Shown here: piece by piece, positions 52,087 through 60,008 of the stretch
Numbering within the stretch: the first letter of the stretch is position 1
Layout of the letters: each line of letters opens with the position of its first letter
NCBI GenBank assembly: GCA_041661665.1
Contig: JBAZTW010000005.1
Span: 8,967-72,966 of the forward strand
DNA length: 64,000 nucleotides
Direction of reading: 5' to 3'
Source: GWC2-45-44 sp041661665
GTDB taxonomy: Bacteria; Planctomycetota; Phycisphaerae; Sedimentisphaerales; UBA12454
Program-made: the position numbers and the translations under genes
The notes under the pieces: model-generated
What the model saw: only the letters and a program-made list of their open reading frames with translations
What the model was told of the DNA's origin: nothing
Databases searched by the model: none

Positions 52087-52245
52087 CGGCCCAATTTTAT
52101 GGTATCCAGGCAACAGAGATGCCCAGGCAAGTCCGAACTGCGCAAAACCAACGCAGGTGCCTCCCTTAATGGTTCGTAAAGCCGCCTGGCGAAAGTAGAT
52201 ACATCTAAAAATATATCACCTTGCCGGCTCTAACAAACCCAGAGA
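52057..52245 (-). ncRNA. Structured ncRNA, 6S-like candidate
   Basis: The region has no ORF, ends in a strong terminator (52057-52086), and has a -10-like TATAGT at 52256-52251, giving a transcript of about 185-190 nt, the size of 6S RNA. The 5' part (GTCTCTGGGTTTGTTAGAGC) recalls the E. coli 6S 5' end by memory. GGCAAG/CTTGCC (52220-52225 and 52126-52131) closes a long helix, with a CTGCG/CGCAG hairpin (52138-52156) inside. The assignment to 6S is tentative. Confidence 0.45.
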
Positions 52246-52319
52246 CTCCAACTATACCTTGAGCAAATTGTGCTCAAAATCATCCAAAGTTGACAATTAT
52301 CGCCTAAAACTCGAAAGTT

Positions 52320-52484
52320 TTAGTATGATTTTTTCTTCGAGTAGCAGTTTTTGCAATAAACAGGTCTGCCTTCTTTTGGCTGGAATGGAACTTCACATTC
52401 TTGTCCGCATTCAGCGCAGGTCGCTTTGTGCATTTCGCGTGGTCCAAAATCTCTTTTTGGTCCCCCTTTGTTAAAATCTCTCAC
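52320..52484 (-). CDS. 54-residue CxxC-x17-CxxC zinc-ribbon protein
   Basis: A GTG at 52484 with GGAG 8 nt upstream opens a 54-residue ORF with CAECGQEC and CKNC, preceded by the MHKATC segment and a basic, Gly/Pro-rich N-terminus. The pattern matches the widespread CxxC-x17-CxxC small zinc-binding proteins, whose function is unknown. It lies upstream of the ncRNA on the same strand. A palindrome TTGAGCAAATTGTGCTCAA (52259-52277) separates the two. Confidence 0.75.
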   Translation of the reverse strand: MRDFNKGGPKRDFGPREMHKATCAECGQECEVPFQPKEGRPVYCKNCYSKKKSY

Positions 52485-52604
52485 AGGTCTTTCTCCGAAA
52501 TAAATAAAAAATAGTCTTTAAATTATACTACGAGATGATGAGCATAATCAGAACGCCGAAACTTGCAAGAATAATCTGGAAAATTCCTGTATTTATGGAT
52601 ACCT

Positions 52605-52798
52605 CTAAAAACCGGCGGCAAGGCGAAAAGTATGGGATGAGTTTTGCGGGAATAACAGCGGGGGATTGCCGTGCTGCGCTCGGACGAACCGCCGAATAAA
52701 TTCGGGAGTTAACGACCGCTCGCTTACCTTGCGGCTTTGAACCCTGCTATGGTGATGGCAGAGTTGACCCATAAATCCCCCAACCGCAGGGGTCGGGG
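52605..52798. repeat. Dispersed-repeat region between MBL-fold and zinc-ribbon genes
   Basis: The 314-nt space 52485-52798 has no convincing gene. The open frame at 52605-52814 has no ribosome-binding site and low complexity. The segment 52707-52800 repeats, in diverged form, the 1917-1972 element. The part 52500-52600 shows nothing I can assign. Confidence 0.5.
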
Positions 52799-54019
52799 CT
52801 AACTGATGGAACACGCCCCGCCCAATTTGGTTTTATAAAGATTTTTATTGTATGGCAGTTTCATCAGCAGCATTCCCATCATACAATTATCCGTAATGCC
52901 GGCGAAAATCAACCCGCTGCTTACAAAAATCGGAATAAATAAAAACGCCCAATGCAGCAGCCACGATAGTATTATTCCCAGTAATACCAGACTTCCTGCG
53001 ATAATTCTGACCTGACGTTCCAGAGATATTCCGCCCTGACCTTTAATGACGGCAAGTTTGTCTTTTTGCCAGCGAGCGATGCCGCCTTCAATTACTTTGA
53101 CGGTGTGGATTCCAGACTGCATCAGCATATCAGCGGCCATCGCGGCACGTGTTCCGCTATGACAGAGTACCAGATAATTTTGTTTGGACTGACTCAATTC
53201 ACCAATTTTAGCTGAAATCATATCTATCGGTATGTTAATTGAATTTTCGATGTGCGTCTGGCTGAACTCCAGAGCCGAGCGAACATCGAGAATTTTTGTC
53301 TGTGGGTCTTTTTTCAAAAGCGACAGCGAATCAGTCGGCGAAATCATCTCAATTGATGTCGCCTGACCTTTCTGGTTGACGCGGACGATATTATCAATGT
53401 TAAAGGGCTTGGGAATAATTTTTGACCGCAGATTCGTAACGAAAGCTTCTTTATTAGTTTCCTTTAAGAAGGGATTATTCTCTTTTTCTTTGGCTATGGT
53501 CGATGTCCGCAGCCCGTGATAGTCGTGGCCGGGGCATAATATGGTTTCATTGGGCAGGTTTTTTAATTTAGCAAGAGTGTCGAACATCGATTCTGGCGAG
53601 CCGTTTTGAAAATCTGTTCTGCCGACGCTGCCGATTAAAAGCACATCGCCGGTAAATAAACTGCCTTGGCCGTATAAGTTTATCGTGTCATCGGTATGGC
53701 CGGGCGCATATATAACCTTAATTTTGCTGTCGCCTATCTCTATCACATCATTATCTTTAAGCCGGCGGTCGGCAACGTCGGAGATGGCCTTTTCATGCAT
53801 TAAAACAGGTATTTTGAAATGCTTCTTTAATACCGCAGCCGATGAAAAGTGGTCGGCGTGGGTATGCGTATCGACTATAAATTTAGGTATGAGACTGTTT
53901 TTCGTTAAATATTTTTTGTATTCCTGCGGCAAGCTTATATGCGGGTCGATAATCAACGCCTCGTTTGCCGAGCTTAAAATATACGAATAACAACTGCCAG
54001 CGATGAATTGTTTTACCAT
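52799..54019 (-). CDS. Metallo-beta-lactamase fold / rhodanese / DUF2892 fusion (persulfide dioxygenase-like)
   Basis: The 406-residue protein has three parts: an MBL domain with THTHADH (His52, His54, Asp56, His57), His108, Asp125 and His165; a rhodanese domain with active-site Cys286 (CHSGTRA); and a C-terminal DUF2892-type membrane segment with two helices (about 330-395). MBL-rhodanese proteins of this ETHE1-like type oxidise or transfer persulfide sulfur. The membrane segment would tether it. It lies next to other sulfur genes. Confidence 0.88.
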   Translation of the reverse strand: MVKQFIAGSCYSYILSSANEALIIDPHISLPQEYKKYLTKNSLIPKFIVDTHTHADHFSSAAVLKKHFKIPVLMHEKAISDVADRRLKDNDVIEIGDSKIKVIYAPGHTDDTINLYGQGSLFTGDVLLIGSVGRTDFQNGSPESMFDTLAKLKNLPNETILCPGHDYHGLRTSTIAKEKENNPFLKETNKEAFVTNLRSKIIPKPFNIDNIVRVNQKGQATSIEMISPTDSLSLLKKDPQTKILDVRSALEFSQTHIENSINIPIDMISAKIGELSQSKQNYLVLCHSGTRAAMAADMLMQSGIHTVKVIEGGIARWQKDKLAVIKGQGGISLERQVRIIAGSLVLLGIILSWLLHWAFLFIPIFVSSGLIFAGITDNCMMGMLLMKLPYNKNLYKTKLGGACSIS

Positions 54020-54127
54020 AAATCACACTCCTTTACTTGATTTGCCGTAAATTGTCGCACCGAACCGGCCATTAGGCAACAGAAAACTTTGTTCTGTTTG
54101 GCTATGTCAGGTAACTAAAAAAATAAC

Positions 54128-54155
54128 TTGTCAGCCTGGCAATTTGCGATATAAT
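54128..54155 (+). promoter_or_regulatory. Promoter of the 33-residue basic protein
   Basis: TTGTCA (54128-54133), a 16-nt spacer and TATAAT (54150-54155) lie 51 nt before the ATG at 54207. Confidence 0.6.
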
Positions 54156-54206
54156 CAGAATCTTGATAAGGAAATCATAGAACACCCTATTCTGAAAGGA
54201 AAATGT

Positions 54207-54308
54207 ATGGGTCACAGTCGCGACACAAAGAAAGACGTTAAAAAGAAACCTCAAAAAACACTCAAAGAAAAACGGCTTGAGAAAAGAGCCAAAAAAGCAG
54301 GGCTATAA
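54207..54308 (+). CDS. 33-residue highly basic small protein
   Basis: The ORF begins MGHSRDTKKDVKKKPQKTL and ends RAKKAGL. It has GAAAGGA upstream at workable spacing and a promoter 51 nt before it. Small Lys-rich proteins with a SRDTKK opening occur in several bacteria and are uncharacterised, as far as I recall. The charge suggests nucleic-acid or ribosome binding. Confidence 0.6.
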   Translation: MGHSRDTKKDVKKKPQKTLKEKRLEKRAKKAGL

Positions 54309-54413
54309 CAAGAAATTGAAAACTGAAGATTGAAAATTGAAAATTTATGGAATCGGCTTTGCCGAAACCGTTTTGAATTCTTCAATCTGCAATCTTCATT
54401 CTTCAATTTTAGT
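54309..54413. repeat. AT-rich dispersed repeat upstream of the 33-residue gene's 3' end
   Basis: GAAGATTGAAAATTGAAAAT on the left and CTTCAATCTGCAATCTTC on the right are largely complementary, flanking hairpin GGAATCGGCTTTGCCGA. It lies between convergent genes and could terminate both. It belongs to the same module family as 42441-42568 and 44215-44340. Confidence 0.65.
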
Positions 54414-55335
54414 ATCTATCAATTGGCAGTGAAAGGCTCTGCGGTTTTATCAAATCTATAAAAGTGCCTTTCTGTGCCGCTCTTAGCTGAATTGTTCCCA
54501 ATTCCTGATAGGTATTGTAAAGCAGCGTAAGTTTTTCCTCGTCTTTGGCTTCGAGGTATCTCTGCCAGGCGCCTTTCCGAGCTCCCCATCGAATCTCCGT
54601 GCCATCCTTTGCGTAAAGGATAATGTGCGGCTGTGATGAACTTCTCCTGCCGTTGAAATTGCTCATATCAATAGATTTTATTTCCGCAAGCAAAGGTTTA
54701 TCAGGCACAACTTCCTTATCCATTCTATCGAACAATGCCAGCAGCTCGACGGCGGCGACGACATCTTCGCTGTCCCATTTTGTGCCTACCGACCGCCAGG
54801 TGAGCAGATGAGCGGGCACGCCCGTAATTTCAACGATGGAAAGTTTGCTAATGTTCACATATTCGAGAACCACAAGGTCGGATGCTATGAAATACTGACT
54901 GTCATCAGTTTTTATAAGAGCGACGGGCTGTCTATATTTGGCATTTATGACGATAGCCTTATTTTCTATCTGGACTTTGGTATCGTATAGCCAGGAAAAT
55001 TCCGCGATATTTTCTTCTATCCGCATAGCCGCGGTGTCAGATAGCGACAAATCCTTAGTTTTGCCGGCGGCCTCAGCAACGATTTTATTCTTCAGCTCTT
55101 CACTGCCCCAATCGGGAAAATCAATCAGATGAATCGGGACTGTTTTTCCTTCAAGATTGAGATTGTTTTTTACATATTTATCGAGAAATACAAACCCAAC
55201 AACCACAGCGACGCAAATCGCGATAGCGATGAAGATTATAATCGTAGTCCTCACTGCGACAGAGCGCTGTTTCTTTTCGGTTTTGGTCAGCTTCTTAGTC
55301 CTGCTGAACCAGGATTTTTTTTCTTTCTTAGCCAA
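54409..55335 (-). CDS. ftsQ: FtsQ-like cell-division protein
   Basis: The 308-residue single-span membrane protein has a basic N-terminus (MAKKEKKSWFSRTKKLTK), one helix (about 30-50) and a periplasmic domain of about 250 residues. Sequence similarity to FtsQ is weak by eye. The assignment rests on topology and on its place 3 nt after ddl in a murC-murB-ddl-ftsQ order, as in classical dcw clusters. Confidence 0.65.
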   Translation of the reverse strand: MAKKEKKSWFSRTKKLTKTEKKQRSVAVRTTIIIFIAIAICVAVVVGFVFLDKYVKNNLNLEGKTVPIHLIDFPDWGSEELKNKIVAEAAGKTKDLSLSDTAAMRIEENIAEFSWLYDTKVQIENKAIVINAKYRQPVALIKTDDSQYFIASDLVVLEYVNISKLSIVEITGVPAHLLTWRSVGTKWDSEDVVAAVELLALFDRMDKEVVPDKPLLAEIKSIDMSNFNGRRSSSQPHIILYAKDGTEIRWGARKGAWQRYLEAKDEEKLTLLYNTYQELGTIQLRAAQKGTFIDLIKPQSLSLPIDRY

Positions 55336-55338
55336 GTC

Positions 55339-56280
55339 CTATTTTTTCCTTTCGAGAGCCGCTTTGATAATCGTAAGGCATAACTGTTCCATATTGATGC
55401 CTGCCTTAGCAGCGGCTTTTGGCAGGAGCGAATGGGTGGTAAAACCCGGTATTGTATTTATTTCAATCATATAGGGTATTCCATCGCTGTTTATAATCAT
55501 ATCAATTCTGCCAAAGTCTCTGCAGCCGGCAGCGTCGAAACTTTTCAACGCATCATCATTAACTCTTTGCAATACCTGTTTGTCCTGTATCGTATCAAAC
55601 AAATACTGCGTATTATCGTCATCGTATTTGGCGTTATAGTCGTAAAACTGGTGCGATGTTCTTATCTCGATTACCGGCAGGGGGGTTCTGCCGAGAACGC
55701 CTACCGTGATTTCCTGGCCAACGATAAATTCCTCAATCATACATCGTCCGAATTGAGCGAGGCATTTTTCCGCTGCCGATTTAGCGTTTCCCAAACCTTC
55801 AACTATACTAACGCCGACGCTGCTGCCTTCGCAGGCCGGCTTAACTACAAATTTGGTCGTAGCGATTTTAAATTCCGGATCGCAGTCGGCCAATTGCTTG
55901 GCCGATGTGATTTCGACAGCTTTCGCCACAGCCACACCCGCGCCGGCGACTGCTTTTTTGCAGGCTATTTTGTCGAAGCAAAGCCTGCTCGCTTCCGACC
56001 CGCAGCCGGTATAAACGATTTTTTTTCGCTCGCAGAGCTGCTGCATTTCTCCGCCTTCGCCGAATTGGCCGTGAAAGGCGAGAAAAAATACGTCTACGCT
56101 TTTGTCGTCTAAAATTTCCGGCTCATCCGGGTTATAATCGTGTTCCACGACCTGTACTAACTTTGTTTTTCGCAGCGCATCAGCGATACAGCCGCCGCTG
56201 ATAAGACTGATTTGTCTTTCACTGCCGGTTGCGCCTTTTAATACCGCTATCTTTAAATTAGAAGGAATGTTAAAATTCAT
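55339..56280 (-). CDS. ddl: D-alanine--D-alanine ligase
   Basis: The 313-residue ATP-grasp enzyme joins two D-Ala residues for peptidoglycan. It has the FLAFHGQFGEGGEMQ loop, KPACEGSSVGVSIV, EEFIVGQEITVGVLG and the metal-site EINTIPGFTTHSLLPKAA. It lies between murB and the FtsQ-like gene, with only 3 nt to the latter. Confidence 0.95.
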   Translation of the reverse strand: MNFNIPSNLKIAVLKGATGSERQISLISGGCIADALRKTKLVQVVEHDYNPDEPEILDDKSVDVFFLAFHGQFGEGGEMQQLCERKKIVYTGCGSEASRLCFDKIACKKAVAGAGVAVAKAVEITSAKQLADCDPEFKIATTKFVVKPACEGSSVGVSIVEGLGNAKSAAEKCLAQFGRCMIEEFIVGQEITVGVLGRTPLPVIEIRTSHQFYDYNAKYDDDNTQYLFDTIQDKQVLQRVNDDALKSFDAAGCRDFGRIDMIINSDGIPYMIEINTIPGFTTHSLLPKAAAKAGINMEQLCLTIIKAALERKK

Positions 56281-56297
56281 TTATATCTCAAATTAAA

Positions 56298-56378
56298 AAT
56301 GTTAGCCACCAAGACTTTAAGACACGAAGAAGAAAAATATATTAAAATCTTTGTGCCTTAGTGCCGTTGTGGCTATTT
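56298..56378. repeat. Dispersed inverted repeat between murB and ddl
   Basis: Left GCCACCAAGACTTTAAGACA and right TTTGTGCCTTAGTGCCGTTG then TGGC are imperfect complements. They match the (ccacggac/ctttgtgcc)-type filler repeats found widely in environmental bacteria. It breaks an otherwise tight cell-wall operon. Confidence 0.55.
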
Positions 56379-56382
56379 TTCG

Positions 56383-57261
56383 TTACCATATTTGCAGTTC
56401 GAGTTCCAGCTCGACATCGAATTTTTCTTTTACTGTTTCTTTAATTTTGTCAATCAGGTTGATAACATCGCTGCTTGTGCAGCCGTCCTCGGCTGTAATA
56501 AAGTTAGCGTGTTTTTCGCTGACTGTCGCGCCGCCGATTTTTGTGCCTTTCAGGCCTGCTCTGTCTATCATCGCTCCTGCGCTCATACCACGAGGATTTT
56601 TGAATATGCAGCCTGCGTTTCGCGTGTTCAAAGGCTGGGTATTTTTCTTGTAAATCCAGACTTCCTTTACGGTTTTCAAAAGCTGCGCCGGGTCAGCTTC
56701 ACATAAATTTATCTTCGCGCTGAGAATGTATTTAGCCGTGATGTTTGAGCTGCGATAATCGAACGACAGCTCAGGCTTTGAATTGACAAAGACATTACCC
56801 TCGTTATCCATCAGCATTACCGATTCTACCGCTGAACCGAAGTCGCCGAAAATTCCACCCGCGTTCATTCTCACCGCTCCGCCTACCGAGCCCGGTATGC
56901 CCGCAAGCACCTCAAGCCCGCCGAGGCCTTTCCTGACACATTCGAGAACTAACTTGCCGAGGTCTGCGCCAGCTCCCGCCGTCAGGGACATACCGTCAAA
57001 TTTGGTGCGGGTAAATTCATCGCCGGCCAGCTTAACTACCGCGCCTTTGACGCCTTCATCGTGGACGAGCAGATTAGAGCCGAAACCAAGTACGCGGATA
57101 TTGATATTATTTTCGTTGCAGCGTCTTATCACATCCGATAACTGCTCGGCGCTTTGCGGGCTAATCATATAGTCAGCCTCTCCGCCGAGTCCGAACCAGG
57201 TGCTTTGGCCGAGCGAGAATTTTTTTTCAACTATTTTTTCTAAGCCACTGAATATATTCAT
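56383..57261 (-). CDS. murB: UDP-N-acetylenolpyruvoylglucosamine reductase
   Basis: The 292-residue FAD enzyme reduces UDP-GlcNAc-enolpyruvate to UDP-MurNAc. It has the FAD-binding motifs IRVLGFGSNLLVHDEG and GIPGSVGGAVRMNAGG, and the catalytic Ser and Glu regions (NTRNAGCIFKNP; SEKHANFITA). It overlaps the end of murC by 35 nt. Confidence 0.95.
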   Translation of the reverse strand: MNIFSGLEKIVEKKFSLGQSTWFGLGGEADYMISPQSAEQLSDVIRRCNENNINIRVLGFGSNLLVHDEGVKGAVVKLAGDEFTRTKFDGMSLTAGAGADLGKLVLECVRKGLGGLEVLAGIPGSVGGAVRMNAGGIFGDFGSAVESVMLMDNEGNVFVNSKPELSFDYRSSNITAKYILSAKINLCEADPAQLLKTVKEVWIYKKNTQPLNTRNAGCIFKNPRGMSAGAMIDRAGLKGTKIGGATVSEKHANFITAEDGCTSSDVINLIDKIKETVKEKFDVELELELQIW

Positions 57262-58616
57262 CTGTTACCTTCCAGACATTTCCCGCGCCCATACTTATTA
57301 GAACGTCGCCGGATTTTACATTAGTATTTAAAAAATCGCAAATTCTTTCAAAACTGTCGAAAAATACGGCATTCCCGCCTTTTTCCTTAATCTTTTCGAC
57401 CAAAATCTGCGAATTTACCTCACTTTTTGCCTTCTCTGTATCCCTTACAAAGTAAATTTCAGGCACAATAGTCATATCGGCAAGTTTGAAACTTTCAGCA
57501 AAATCTTTTAGCAAAAATCTTGTTCTGCTGTACTGATGAGGCTGAAAAACGCAGAAAATCCTTCTCTTGTCATATTTTTGCCTCAACGCTTTAAGGCTTG
57601 CCTTTATCTCTGTTGGATGATGGGCGTAATCGTCGAGAACTGTAATGCCCGCAATTTCCGCCTTTTTCATCAGCCGTCTGTCCATACCCTCAAATCCGCC
57701 CAGAGCGTTGACCGCCTGTTTCGTATCTCCGCCAAGAGCTTCAACAGAAGCCAAAACAGCCAGTGCGTTTCTTACGTTATGCTCGCCGGCCAGTTTTATT
57801 GTGGCTCTGCCTAAAAGTCTGTCTTTATAGAAACAGTCAAAGTTTGTATTGTCAGGAGTGTATTCGATATTTTTGGCGTAAAAAGTTGCCGAGTCAGTAA
57901 GGCCGAATGTGAACACATCTTTTTTGCCTGCCAGGTGAGCGACGATTTTCGCGGCGTTTGAATCCTGAATGCCCGCGACTAAAACGCCGTCGGAGGCTAT
58001 ATTATTGGCAAATGCCGCGAATGCCTCGACAATCTCACCTATTCCAGAATAATAATCGAGATGGTCAGGCTCGATATTCAAAATCACGCCGACTTTCGGA
58101 TGCAGGTTTAGAAAGCTTCTGTCGTATTCGCAGGCTTCAGCAACAAAAATATCGCTATCGCCTAAGCCGGAAGAAGTGCCAAGCTGCATTACATCGGCGC
58201 CGATAAGAAAATTCGGGTCAAGTCCGATTTTTTGCAGGACATAAACTAACCAGCCGCTGGTAGTGCTTTTGCCGTGTGTGCCGGAGATTGCCACGCCTCT
58301 ATATCTGTCCATAACAAGGCCGAGCATCTGGGCATATTTGTAAATCATTATTTTTCTCTGCCGAGCAGCCAGCAATTCCGGGTTGTCGTCCCTGACGGCC
58401 GCTGAAATTACTACGCCGTCGAGTTCGTCGGGCAGATTATCGCTGCTGTGTCCTATTTTTACATCTGCGCCGGCATCGGCAAGCCTTTTGAGCAGAGTTG
58501 AATCCTGCATATCCGAGCCGGAGATGTTTGCCTTTTCTTTCATTAAAATCATAGCAAGGCCGCTGGTTCCGACTCCGCCGATACCGACGAAATGATAGAT
58601 TTTATTCCCCGCTGGG
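57227..58616 (-). CDS. murC: UDP-N-acetylmuramate--L-alanine ligase, N-terminus cut by a gap
   Basis: MurC adds L-Ala to UDP-MurNAc. Reading upstream of the first Met (58552) the frame continues to the N gap with KIYHFVGIGGVGTSGLAMI, the N-terminal Rossmann motif of MurC, so only a few residues are missing. The central ATP-binding motif is SGTHGKSTTSGWL. The C-terminal domain is intact (LDDYAHHPTEIKASL). The truncation is an assembly artefact, not a biological one. Confidence 0.95.
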
Positions 58617-58626
58617 NNNNNNNNNN
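58617..58626. other. Assembly gap of 10 N
   Basis: The gap cuts murC and is directly followed by Illumina adapter sequence, so the true length and even the adjacency are unknown. Confidence 0.98.
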
Positions 58627-58641
58627 GTGCTCTTCCGATCT
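58627..58641. other. Illumina adapter remnant
   Basis: GTGCTCTTCCGATCT is the exact 3' end of the standard Illumina read-2 adapter. It stands directly at the right edge of the N gap, so the following contig begins with untrimmed adapter. It is not genomic. Confidence 0.95.
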
Positions 58642-59002
58642 TGACAGGTACTTTTAGCTGGGCTTAAATCCTTTATCTTCACGTTCAAAACTCCGATTTT
58701 ATCAGGAAAACCCACTTATAGCGGCAAAAAACTCATTTTGCAATAACATTCCGTTGGCATTTCGTGGTTTCACCGGCGTTTTTTTTCTATCCCTAATCTT
58801 TACACACTTGCCATTTTTTTCTTGCAATTACTCCGCAATGTCCGGTAATATGCTTTGAGATAATTGAATATGCTCTTTGTTTTAAACCAATACAACTGAA
58901 TAATCAAATAATAGAAATCACTGAGATTTCATACGTTCTAAGAAGAATCGCAAATTCATAGTCGAAAGATTATGAAAATTTTCAAGAAGTGTATGAAAGG
59001 CT
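58642..59002. other. Intergenic region without a gene; holds a diverged repeat
   Basis: No open frame with coding character is seen. The stretch 58818-58960 resembles 61762-61900: CTTGCAAT, 9 nt, ATG, 2-3 differences and GGTAATATG stand at identical spacing, then AATATGCTCTTT recurs. This suggests the spacers around the exported-protein genes were duplicated with them. Confidence 0.45.
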
Positions 59003-59131
59003 CGGTGCTGTTTGTTTCTACGGAAGACACTACATAGTCTCTGTTGGATTTAAATAGCACCGTTTGCTTTTTACGTTCTTGACGGCTTTTGCGAGCCTTT
59101 CTTAGACGTAAATTGCGGCGGTGCTTTTTTT
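59003..59131 (+). ncRNA. Nested structured RNA with terminator-like tail
   Basis: Three helices nest: AGCACCG/CGGTGCT (59056-59062 and 59119-59125), TTTACGT/ACGTAAA (59070-59076 and 59106-59112) and GGCT/AGCC (59084-59097), ending in T7. An additional CGGTGCT (59003-59009) upstream can pair with the same AGCACCG, so terminator and antiterminator forms exclude each other. It lies about 200 nt before a PEP-CTERM gene. I do not recognise a known riboswitch class. Confidence 0.5.
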
Positions 59132-59326
59132 GTAAATCCCTGCAATTACGTCAAAACGTTGAATGCGATAAAAGTGGCATAACTATGGTCTGCGCCTAAT
59201 GTTAGAAAGAAAATTTTTTACAAAAATATTATTTTTCTCTTGCGTTTTAATACGAGATTAAATACAATACAGAAAAGGACCAAAATCACAGCCGATTTTT
59301 GAAAACCTTTTTTAGGAGGTAATGTT

Positions 59327-59948
59327 ATGGAAAAGAAGTTATTGAGGTTAGTTTTTGCAGCTCTGTTGTGTTGCGGAGGGTTGAGTAGAGCAGATATTGT
59401 CCAGCTTGACCTGTTCAGTCTGCATGCCAGCAATATTTAACCATAATTCAACGCCATACGGCTGGCAAATAAACTTCGACCTCGGCGTTACTTTCACAGA
59501 AATATCTCACATATATATAGACTGGTCGGGAGGTATTACTGCTGGCTTAGCACAAATGTACAGTCCGTTCACTTTTCAACCTGTTGGAGAACCATTCCCT
59601 GTTGATGTAGGAATTGAGGCTTATTTGGGCAGGAATCCGCATGCACGCATAGCTGATTTTTACGGGGGACAAACGACTTATCCTACGTCAGAGCCATTCA
59701 ATAGTTTAAGCGAATTCGCAATCGATGGAGCAACAACTTGGTCTGACTTGCTTGATGGTACAGGAACTATCTGGATTGGATACACCGAACCAATCTTCAT
59801 ATATGGCGGGGTTGTTGAACACGGTTCTATTGTTTTGAATTCCGCAACCATTATGGTTGATGGTACTGTTATACCTGAACCTGTAACTTTTACCATTATT
59901 GCTATAGGATTGCCGGTCTTTAGAGTTTTCTTGAGAAGAAAAATCTAA
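59327..59948 (+). pseudogene. Frameshifted PEP-CTERM exported protein gene
   Basis: AGGAGG and an ATG at 59327 start a signal peptide (MEKKLLRLVFAALLCCGG, then SRADIVQLDLFSLHASN), but this frame stops at 59440. The mature part continues in another frame (FNHNSTPYGWQINFDLGVTF) to 59948 and ends with PEPVTFTIIAIGLPVFRVFL plus basic residues. The total of 622 nt is not divisible by three, so a one-base shift lies near 59420-59440. It is either a true frameshift or a sequencing error close to the gap. Confidence 0.75.
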
Positions 59949-60008
59949 AGTCGTTGTAATCCATAAAAACTAAAATAGCCCCAAACCTTATTTTGAGGAT
60001 GTAATTCT

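Noticed and set aside
52081..52200. RNase P RNA fragment (AGGCAAGTCCGAACTG resembles the P4 region)
   Set aside because: The block is far too short for RNase P RNA and lacks the other core elements. The strong terminator points to the opposite strand.
52500..52600. Hydrophobic minus-strand peptide (ends GVLIMLIIS)
   Set aside because: No ATG, GTG or TTG start with a ribosome-binding site was found in frame.
52605..52814. 69-residue minus-strand open frame upstream of the MBL fusion
   Set aside because: It falls on a dispersed repeat related to 1917-1972, has no ribosome-binding site and is of low complexity.
55432..56112. 226-residue plus-strand open frame
   Set aside because: It is opposite ddl, whose ATP-grasp motifs are complete.
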